The notes under the pieces: generated by a model
Told to the model about the DNA's origin: nothing
The model's input: only the letters and a program-made list of their open reading frames with translations
Database searches by the model: none
Position numbers and translations under genes: made by a program
Origin: Oscillospiraceae bacterium
Lineage (GTDB): Bacteria > Bacillota > Clostridia > Oscillospirales > Acutalibacteraceae
Direction: 5' to 3'
DNA: 64,000 nt
Assembly: GCA_015065615.1 (NCBI GenBank)
Contig: SVPY01000007.1
Coordinates: 1 to 64,000, forward strand
Shown here: one piece after another, positions 9,556 through 16,776 of the stretch
How the letters are laid out: each line of letters starts with the position of its first letter
Position numbering within the stretch: the stretch's first letter is position 1

Positions 9556-9981
9556 ATGGAAAAATTAAATGAAGTTACGGCTAAAATAATGGATGAGCGC
9601 TTTGGCAAAGATAACGTTATTGCTCTTGCCACCGTAAAGGAAAATAAGCCTTACGTAAGGTACGTAGACGCTTACTATGAAAAGGGCGCGTTTTACGTGA
9701 TAACCTACGCTCTTTCAAATAAAATGCAGCATATAAAAGAAACTCCTGCCGTTTCAATAGCGGGAGACTGGTTTCAGGCTGAAGGTGAGGGTGAGAATTT
9801 AGGCTATTTCTGCAAAGAGGAAAATAAAGAAATTGCAGAGAAGTTAAAGTCCGCTTTTTCTGAGTGGATAGATAACGGTCATAATAATTTTGACGATGAA
9901 AATACGGTTATACTTAAAATCAAATTAAAGGAAGGCGTACTTTTCAGCCACGGCACAAGATATCATATAGATTTTATCTGA
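9556..9981 (+). CDS. PPOX-family flavin-binding protein
   Basis: VIALATVKENKPYVRYVDAYYEKGAFYVITYALSNKMQHIKETP. Confidence 0.8.
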   Translation: MEKLNEVTAKIMDERFGKDNVIALATVKENKPYVRYVDAYYEKGAFYVITYALSNKMQHIKETPAVSIAGDWFQAEGEGENLGYFCKEENKEIAEKLKSAFSEWIDNGHNNFDDENTVILKIKLKEGVLFSHGTRYHIDFI

Positions 9982-10063
9982 TTGTTAATTTTTATTCTAT
10001 CTCCTTTACATTTTCTTCAGTTTGTAGTAATATATTGCTCTAAGACTTTTTTGGAGATATGTA

Positions 10064-10576
10064 ATGAGAATAGATTCAAGCTTTATTGCGGATTTCGTTG
10101 TTGCTGCTTTAGTGTATCTGACTTTGCTTTTTACCCTTTGGAGGAAAAAAGGCGCAAAGAGAATTTTACTTAACAGCATCGCGTATTTTTACATAGTGGC
10201 AGTTTTAACGGTAACTATAATGCCCGTTATCGAAAATATAAAATACATAGGCTCTTTTCCTTACCGTTATATGCGCCTGATACCCTTTGACGATTATAAC
10301 TGCGGCAGAGTGGCGGCTTTCAAGCAGATAGTTTTAAATACGGTTATGTTTATACCCTTCGGCTTTTTACTGCCGCTTATAAGGAAGCATAATTTACTTA
10401 CCGTTACACTTTTAAGCGCGGCTTTCAGCGTTTTTATAGAGGTTTTCCAGCCTTTTATAAGCGCCGTAAGATACAGCGATATTACCGACGTTATCACGAA
10501 TACATTGGGCGGAATTATAGGATATCTGCTTTATTTATTAATTAAAAAGCTCTTTAAAAAAGAAGAATTGGTTTGA
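10064..10576 (+). CDS. VanZ-family membrane protein
   Basis: MRLIPFDDYN...VLNTVMFIPFGFLLPLI...EVFQPFI..RYSDITDVITNTLGGIIGYLLY. Confidence 0.88.
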   Translation: MRIDSSFIADFVVAALVYLTLLFTLWRKKGAKRILLNSIAYFYIVAVLTVTIMPVIENIKYIGSFPYRYMRLIPFDDYNCGRVAAFKQIVLNTVMFIPFGFLLPLIRKHNLLTVTLLSAAFSVFIEVFQPFISAVRYSDITDVITNTLGGIIGYLLYLLIKKLFKKEELV

Positions 10577-10662
10577 CAAGCTGATTTGATTGCTCTATAC
10601 TTATAATATATACAGAGAGTTCGTGTAATAAACTTAAATAAGTATAGAAAGAGGATGGAATT

Positions 10663-11016
10663 ATGGCAAAAGCGGATATTATGTTTGACAAAACAGAGAT
10701 AGTTCTGAGAATGGCGGATAAAAAGCCTGTTTCTTATAATATAAGAGCAGAGCAGATCACGGCAGTTACTTTCAGACCTACCGTAGTTAAGAAGTTCTTT
10801 AAGACCGAAGCAAGTGAAGTGATGCTTATCAATTTCCGCGGCGGTCCCGAAGGCGGCGCACCCGTTACCAAGGATGCCGTAGAGACGATGAAAAAGGGCT
10901 CATGGGACTTCGCTAAAAAGCAGATGGAAGAATTCTGTAAATACAATAAGCTTACTTTAAGATACGAAGAGACAGAGTGGAAGCCCGTTTCTTTCGCTAA
11001 GAGCAAAGCAGGCTGA
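10663..11016 (+). CDS. hypothetical protein
   Basis: Open frame with RBS (agaaagagg); no family recognised. Confidence 0.6.
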   Translation: MAKADIMFDKTEIVLRMADKKPVSYNIRAEQITAVTFRPTVVKKFFKTEASEVMLINFRGGPEGGAPVTKDAVETMKKGSWDFAKKQMEEFCKYNKLTLRYEETEWKPVSFAKSKAG

Positions 11017-11167
11017 TAAATATCCCGAGGGCAGTTTGCAGTTTAATTTTAATTGCAATAATTAAATGCCTTCGGTTTTTTATTTTTACTTGACTTAAAC
11101 GGCTTTTTGAAATATAGTTAACTGTAGAAACGAAGAAGCAAATTTTACGGATACGGAGTAATATAAA

Positions 11168-12055
11168 ATGTACAAAAAAAGTTTGGCTTTACTGCTTGGC
11201 GCAGCGCTTACGATAAGCATATTTTCAGGCTGTATGAATAAAAATAAAGAAGCGGAGAGTAACGACGGCTACAGAGTAAACTCTGCAATTTTAGAGGAAA
11301 GCAGCGGTGAAGGCGCTATAGTGGAAAGCAGTACAGAGGATTTTACAGATAATAACAAAGAGGAAGAGAAATTTTCTGAGGATGCGCAAGCCAATGCAGA
11401 TATAACTGCAGGTGAAAGTGAAAACGTAAATTCAAATTCAAACTCAAACTCACATATATCCACAGGTATTACCTCTCACGAAAGTGAAATATTCCTTGAA
11501 GAAAACGTAAAAAATCCCGTTATTACGGTTGAAAACGGCATTACCTACGTTGACGGAATTTTAATAGCAAATAAAACCTATCCCCTTCCTGCAAATTACG
11601 ATCCCGGTGATTTGCTCCCTGAGGTTTACGAAGCTTTCTATAAGCTGCAGGCAGGCGCAAGAAGCGACGGCCTGAGTATTTATATAAGCTCAGGTTACCG
11701 CGATTATAATCTGCAGAGCAGTTTATATGAGAGATATTGCGCCCGTGACGGTCAGGAGGCGGCTGACAGATATTCCGCCCGCCCCGGTCACAGCGAACAT
11801 CAGTCGGGTCTCGGTTTGGACGTTAACGAGATAAGCGACAGATTTATCGGTACTCCCGAAGCTATATGGCTTAGTGAACACTCCCACGAATACGGATTTA
11901 TTATCCGCTACCCCAAGGGCAAAGAGGATATAACGGGCTATAAATACGAGCCCTGGCATTTAAGATATCTGGGTGAAGAGTTGGCAAAAGACGTTTATGA
12001 AAGCGGACTTTGCCTTGAAGAATACTTAGGAATAGATTCGGAATATAAAGATTGA
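11168..12055 (+). CDS. VanY-type D-Ala-D-Ala carboxypeptidase lipoprotein
   Basis: Lipobox IFSGC; SSGYRDYNLQSSLYERY..ARPGHSEHQSGLGLDV..WLSEHSHEYGFIIRYP..YEPWHLRYLG. Confidence 0.92.
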   Translation: MYKKSLALLLGAALTISIFSGCMNKNKEAESNDGYRVNSAILEESSGEGAIVESSTEDFTDNNKEEEKFSEDAQANADITAGESENVNSNSNSNSHISTGITSHESEIFLEENVKNPVITVENGITYVDGILIANKTYPLPANYDPGDLLPEVYEAFYKLQAGARSDGLSIYISSGYRDYNLQSSLYERYCARDGQEAADRYSARPGHSEHQSGLGLDVNEISDRFIGTPEAIWLSEHSHEYGFIIRYPKGKEDITGYKYEPWHLRYLGEELAKDVYESGLCLEEYLGIDSEYKD

Positions 12056-13440
12056 TTATGAGAAAAAGAAAGGAAATTACCAGAGATCTTACCGAAGGCT
12101 CTCCGATAAAGCTTTTACTGGCATTTATAATACCTACTCTTGGCGGGTATCTTTTTCAGCAGTTTTATAATATAGCAGACAGCGTAGTGGTGGGCAGGGT
12201 GCTCGGCGCTGAAGCGTTGGCAGGAGTGGGCTCTACAAGCTCAGTTACCTTTTGTGTGTTAGGCTTCAGTATAGGTATATGCAACGGTTTTGCAATTCCG
12301 ATTTCTCAAAGCTTCGGCAAAAAGGATTTTTCCTTACTTAAAAGGTATGTAGGTAATATAATTATACTTATTTCTGTTTTAGCCGCTTTTATTACGACAC
12401 TGGCGGCTATACTTTGCGACGATATCCTTAACTTTATGCGTAATCCCGATGAAACTTTCGGTTATGCGTACGTCTATCTGTTTATATGCTTTTTGGGCAT
12501 ACCTGCTACCATGGCGTACAATTTGGCGGCAAGTATAATGCGTGCTTTGGGAGATTCAAAAACGCCTTTATATTTTCTCATACTTTCAAGCGCTTTGAAT
12601 ATTCTTTTGGATATCGTACTTATTAAGTACACTCCTTTAGACGTAGCAGGCGCAGCTTTGGCTACGGTTATTTCTCAGCTTATTTCTGCCGTATTGGCAA
12701 TAGCTTATATGGCGAGAAATTTCCCGATACTGAAAATAAAGAGGGCGGATTTGAAATTAAGAAAAAAAGAAGCCGTCGCGCTGCTTTCCTCAGGTATACC
12801 TATGGGACTTCAGACTTCGGTTACTGCTTTGGGCGCAATACTGCTTCAGGGCAGTATAAACGATTTGGGACCGGATTTTATGGCGGCTTTCACCACGGGC
12901 GACAAAGTGATGCTTTTTATGATTTGCCCTATGGATGCTATAGGTACTGCTATGGCATCTTACGTCGGTCAAAACGTTGGCGCAGGAAAAATTAAAAGAG
13001 TACAGAAAGGCGTAAAAGCCGCGTCTGTGTTAGGTATATGCTACTGTGTGTTCAGTATATTTTTTGCCATATTTGCAGGATATTCCGTTGTTTCTTTGTT
13101 TCTGGATGCCAAGGAAGGGGCGAATATAGCGAAAATTCTCAGTTTGAGCCATTTTTACCTTGTTACCGACGTGGCATTCTTCCTGCCGCTTTTATACATA
13201 CATATATTAAGGAATTCCATTCAGGCTATGGGATATTCAAATTTTGCCGTATTCGGCGGAGCTATGGAACTTATCGGAAGAGGGGCGATGGCGCTTTTCG
13301 TTATACCGATTTTCGGGTTTACGGCAGTGGGCTTTGCGGCGCCTGCAGCTTGGATATTTGCAGATTTATTGTTTTTCCCCGTATATTTTGCACTTTATAA
13401 AAAATTATATAAAAATAATTTAAAAAAGGAACGGATTTGA
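12052..13440 (+). CDS. MATE-family efflux transporter
   Basis: IPTLGGYLFQQFYNIADSVVVGRVLGAEALAGVG and ~12 TM segments. Confidence 0.95.
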   Translation: MIMRKRKEITRDLTEGSPIKLLLAFIIPTLGGYLFQQFYNIADSVVVGRVLGAEALAGVGSTSSVTFCVLGFSIGICNGFAIPISQSFGKKDFSLLKRYVGNIIILISVLAAFITTLAAILCDDILNFMRNPDETFGYAYVYLFICFLGIPATMAYNLAASIMRALGDSKTPLYFLILSSALNILLDIVLIKYTPLDVAGAALATVISQLISAVLAIAYMARNFPILKIKRADLKLRKKEAVALLSSGIPMGLQTSVTALGAILLQGSINDLGPDFMAAFTTGDKVMLFMICPMDAIGTAMASYVGQNVGAGKIKRVQKGVKAASVLGICYCVFSIFFAIFAGYSVVSLFLDAKEGANIAKILSLSHFYLVTDVAFFLPLLYIHILRNSIQAMGYSNFAVFGGAMELIGRGAMALFVIPIFGFTAVGFAAPAAWIFADLLFFPVYFALYKKLYKNNLKKERI

Positions 13441-13456
13441 ATTCGTTCCTTTTTCT
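13422..13456 (+). terminator. Rho-independent terminator after the MATE gene
   Basis: aaaaaggaacg gatttgaatt cgttcctttttct. Confidence 0.8.
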
Positions 13457-13457
13457 G

Positions 13458-13514
13458 TTGACAAAACTTATAGGACGGATTATAATATGAATAGTTGAAC
13501 GATTATTCAACTAT
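13458..13514 (+). promoter_or_regulatory. sigma-A promoter with ArsR/SmtB-type operator
   Basis: TTGACA (13458-13463), 17-bp spacer, TATAAT (13481-13486), then ATAGTTGAA-N6-TTCAACTAT (13491-13514) over the start site. Confidence 0.8.
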
Positions 13515-13536
13515 TGAACCGTAAGGAGGCTTTATT

Positions 13537-13902
13537 ATGGAGAATGGGCATAATCACGAAAACCACGGCTATACCTGCGAGATACATAAAGAAGCGGTTA
13601 AGGAACTGAGTAAAAATATGCCGGAGGGTGAATTCTTTTTAAGAGTTGCGGATTTCTTTAAAATATTCGGTGACCCCACAAGAGCGAAAATAATTTATAC
13701 CCTTGAAGGCAGGGAGCTTTGCGTGTGCGACATAAGCGCGGTGCTGGGTATGACCAAGTCGGCTGTTTCCCATCAGCTCAGCATTTTAAGGCAGGCAAAT
13801 TTAGTGAAATTCCGCCGCGACGGTAAAAACATCTACTACAGCCTTTCGGATGACCACATAAAGAACGTATTTATTGCAGGCAGCGAACATATAAAGGAAT
13901 AA
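13537..13902 (+). CDS. ArsR/SmtB-family metalloregulator (CadC/CzrA-like)
   Basis: FKIFGDPTRAKIIYTLEGRELCVCDISAVLGMTKSAVSHQLSILRQANLVKFRRDGKNIYYSL. Confidence 0.93.
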   Translation: MENGHNHENHGYTCEIHKEAVKELSKNMPEGEFFLRVADFFKIFGDPTRAKIIYTLEGRELCVCDISAVLGMTKSAVSHQLSILRQANLVKFRRDGKNIYYSLSDDHIKNVFIAGSEHIKE

Positions 13903-13936
13903 ATTAAATATATTCAAAGTGTAAGGGAGAAAAATT

Positions 13937-14161
13937 ATGATATTGAAGTATAAAGTTACTAATCTTTGCTGTGCCAACTGCGCCGCAAAAATAGAAAGAA
14001 GTATAAATAAATTAAAGGGAGTAAAGGAAGCAAATTTAAGCTTTATGAGCCTTAAATTAACAGTTGATGCTGAGGAAGATGTAAACGCGGAGGATTTAGA
14101 GAGGCAGATAAGCAAGATAGTTACAAAAATTGAGAAAAATAGTACCGTAGAAAAGATATAA
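13937..14161 (+). CDS. heavy-metal-associated (HMA) domain protein
   Basis: YKVTNLCCANCAAKIERSINKLKGVKEANL, 75 aa, followed directly by the P-type ATPase. Confidence 0.9.
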   Translation: MILKYKVTNLCCANCAAKIERSINKLKGVKEANLSFMSLKLTVDAEEDVNAEDLERQISKIVTKIEKNSTVEKI

Positions 14162-14172
14162 AGTAAAATAAA

Positions 14173-16029
14173 ATGAAAAAAGATATAATTAAGTGCAGTT
14201 TATCTGCTTTGTTTTTACTTGCCGGATTTATAGGCAAATTGTTTTTCCCTTTTGTGCCCTATCTTTCGGAGACTCTTTTCCTTGTTTCATATCTTATAGT
14301 AGGTATTGAGGTACTTATAAATGCGTTTTCCGGTTTATTTCGCGGTAATTTACTGGACGAGACCTTTTTAATGACCGTTGCCACGGTAGGCGCCCTTATT
14401 ATAGGCGAGTTTGCTGAGGCTGTGGGCGTTATGCTTTTTTATAACGTCGGCGAGATGTTTCAGGAATATTCCGTTAATAAGTCGAGGAAGTCCATTCAGG
14501 CTTTAATGGAGATATGCCCCGATAAGGCTAATCTGTTTATAAACGGTGAAGTAAAGGAAATTTATGCCGAAGAAGTTAAAATAAACGATATACTTCTTGT
14601 GCGCCCGGGCGAGAGATTCCCGGTAGACTGCGTTATAATAAAGGGCGAAACGAGCATAAATAAAAGCGCCTTAACGGGCGAATCTCTCCCTTACGAAGCG
14701 GGGGAAGGTGCCGAAATATTAAGCGGTGAAATTAATTTAAGCGGTGCGGTGCAGGTAAAAGCAATAAAAGAAGCGAAAGAATCCGCCGCCGCTAAAATTC
14801 TGGAGCTTACCGAAAACGCCGCCGAGAGAAAATCTAAGTCCGAAAAATTTATCACCAGATTTTCTGCGGTTTACACCCCTTTGGTAGTTATACTGGCGCT
14901 TTTGCTGGCAGTTGTGCCGCCGCTTCTTATTCAGGGAGAAACTTATGAAACCTGGATATACAGAGCTCTTTCTTTTCTTGTTGTTTCCTGCCCCTGTGCG
15001 CTGGTTATCAGCGTACCCCTTTCCTTCTTTGCTTCAATAGGCAGGGCAAGCAGCGAGGGTATTTTGGTTAAGGGCGGTACCTCTCTTGAAAGCTTAAGCA
15101 AGGTAACAAAGGTTGTTTTCGATAAAACGGGCACTTTAACCAAAGGTCAGTTTGAAGTTACGGGCATACATCCTGTAGAGGGGGTAAGCGAAAAGGAACT
15201 CCTCTTTAAGGCGGCTCTTTGCGAATGTAATTCCAACCATCCCATAGCCCTTTCAATAATGAAGGCATACGGAAATAAAATTGATAATTCCGAAAATTTA
15301 AGTATCAAAGAGGTTCCGGGTAAAGGCGTAGTTGCAGCTTTAGGCGAAAATGAAATTTTGGCGGGTAACCTGAAACTTTTAAAGGATAATGGAGTGGCCG
15401 TTCCTTCTGAAATTAATAAAGAAATTACGGGCGCAGCGGTGTATATTGCGGAAAACGAAAAGTTTATAGGCTTTATTGAAGCTTGCGATACTTTAAAAGA
15501 GGATGCAAAGGATGCTGTAACCGCTCTTGAAAGGGAAAATATCCGCACCTTTATGCTTACGGGCGACAGTAAAATAAACGCCGAGAAAATAGCTTCGAGT
15601 TTAAATATAAGCTCTGTGAAGTACGAGCTTTTACCCGAGGATAAGCTTACTTCCCTTGAAAATATTATGAAAGGAAGCAAAGGAAACACGGCGTTTATCG
15701 GCGACGGTATTAACGACGCTCCCTCCATAGCTCTTTCGGACGTAGGCGTTGCCATGGGTGCTTTGGGCAGTGATGCCGCCGTAGAAGCCGCCGATATAGT
15801 GCTTGTGGACGATAAACCGTCAAAAATTATCACCGCGGTGAAAATAGCGAAAAAAACTATGAAAATAGTTAAAGAAAATATTGCTTTTGCTTTGGGAGTT
15901 AAATTTTTGGTGCTGCTGCTTATAGCTTTGGGTTTCGGCAATATGTGGTTTGCAATATTTGCCGACGTAGGCGTAAGTGTTTTAGCAATTTTAAATTCAA
16001 TGCGAATGATCATTTATAAAAGTAAATAG
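14173..16029 (+). CDS. cadA: P1B-type heavy-metal (Cd/Zn/Pb-like) translocating ATPase
   Basis: CPC in VVSCPCALVISVPLSFF, DKTGTLTKG, GDGINDAPSIALSDVGVAMG; partner ArsR regulator. Confidence 0.92.
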   Translation: MKKDIIKCSLSALFLLAGFIGKLFFPFVPYLSETLFLVSYLIVGIEVLINAFSGLFRGNLLDETFLMTVATVGALIIGEFAEAVGVMLFYNVGEMFQEYSVNKSRKSIQALMEICPDKANLFINGEVKEIYAEEVKINDILLVRPGERFPVDCVIIKGETSINKSALTGESLPYEAGEGAEILSGEINLSGAVQVKAIKEAKESAAAKILELTENAAERKSKSEKFITRFSAVYTPLVVILALLLAVVPPLLIQGETYETWIYRALSFLVVSCPCALVISVPLSFFASIGRASSEGILVKGGTSLESLSKVTKVVFDKTGTLTKGQFEVTGIHPVEGVSEKELLFKAALCECNSNHPIALSIMKAYGNKIDNSENLSIKEVPGKGVVAALGENEILAGNLKLLKDNGVAVPSEINKEITGAAVYIAENEKFIGFIEACDTLKEDAKDAVTALERENIRTFMLTGDSKINAEKIASSLNISSVKYELLPEDKLTSLENIMKGSKGNTAFIGDGINDAPSIALSDVGVAMGALGSDAAVEAADIVLVDDKPSKIITAVKIAKKTMKIVKENIAFALGVKFLVLLLIALGFGNMWFAIFADVGVSVLAILNSMRMIIYKSK

Positions 16030-16037
16030 ATTAACGT

Positions 16038-16074
16038 AAAAGGAGATGTTTCCAAAGGAAATATACTCCTTTTG
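16038..16074 (+). terminator. terminator-like nested hairpin
   Basis: aaaaggag atg tttcc aaa ggaaa tata ctccttttgctttt. Confidence 0.75.
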
Positions 16075-16119
16075 CTTTTATGTAATAGTATAAAGGTTGA
16101 ATTTTCAAACGGCATTTCA

Positions 16120-16335
16120 ATGGAAGGATACAAAGACGAGCCTTATCCGAGTGTTGATCCTGATGATTTCTGGGAGGATTGCCCCCACTGTACCTTTGGC
16201 AACTGCAGTAATTGCGGCGGCTCAGGCAAGGATTCAAAATTCCAGGCGGGTATTGGCTGGGTAGAGCAGGATTGCTTAAGCTGTATCGGCGGTGATTGCA
16301 AGTATTGTGATGGCGACGGATATCTTGGACATTAA
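16120..16335 (+). CDS. small Cys-rich protein with two CxxCx(4)CxxCxGxG-like zinc-finger repeats
   Basis: EDCPHCTFGNCSNCGGSGKD and QDCLSCIGGDCKYCDGDGYLGH; ORF opens with TTG 16072 but ATG 16120 is more plausible. Confidence 0.55.
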   Translation: MEGYKDEPYPSVDPDDFWEDCPHCTFGNCSNCGGSGKDSKFQAGIGWVEQDCLSCIGGDCKYCDGDGYLGH

Positions 16336-16425
16336 GAGTGTTATAAAAAATTATGAGAGCTTGGGTTTTGCCTTAGCTCTCTTATTTAACGCTTTAAAGT
16401 GATTGAAATTTTTCAGAAAAAAGTA

Positions 16426-16454
16426 TTGACATCTAATGTGAATAGTGGTATTAT
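16426..16454 (+). promoter_or_regulatory. sigma-A promoter of the T-box leader
   Basis: TTGACA (16426-16431), 17-bp spacer, TATTAT (16449-16454). Confidence 0.65.
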
Positions 16455-16459
16455 TTCTT

Positions 16460-16722
16460 GCATAAGCTATGACGAAGACGGCGCTGCGATGCCTTCACAG
16501 AGAGCTGACGTTTGGTGGAAGTCAGTAATGATAAGCAGCAAAAGCCTATCCCTTCTGAGCTTAAGGTTCGAAATCTTTTGAGAGTAGCGCCTTACGCGGA
16601 ATGCTGCGTTAGTGCATAGGGTTTGATAGAACCTGTAAAGCGGCACTTTTATTTAAGTGCAATTTGAGTGGTACCGCGGTTAATCCCGTCTCAAAGTTTT
16701 TACTTTGAGGCGTTTTTTTATT
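16460..16722 (+). ncRNA. T-box leader riboswitch with terminator
   Basis: AGAGA and GGTGGAAGTCAG Stem I elements, CCTTCTGAGC after the specifier region, T-box GAGTGGTACCGCGG (16666-16679), terminator ctcaaagtttttactttgaggcgttttttta. Confidence 0.92.
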
Positions 16723-16776
16723 TTAAAAATAATATAATAAATTAAATTACAATTATGAAAACGGAGGTAAATCATT

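Noticed and set aside
10064-12055. VanZ and VanY next to each other, suggesting a vancomycin-resistance cluster
   Set aside because: No VanA/B-type ligase, VanH or VanX gene is present; VanZ- and VanY-family proteins are widespread in Firmicutes without glycopeptide resistance.
15147-16013. Antisense ORF of 288 aa opposite the P-type ATPase
   Set aside because: Mirror of the sense codon pattern; Ser/Ala/Ile-rich translation without motifs or RBS.
16399-16581. ORF of 60 aa
   Set aside because: Lies in the promoter and Stem I of the T-box leader; better explained as structured RNA.
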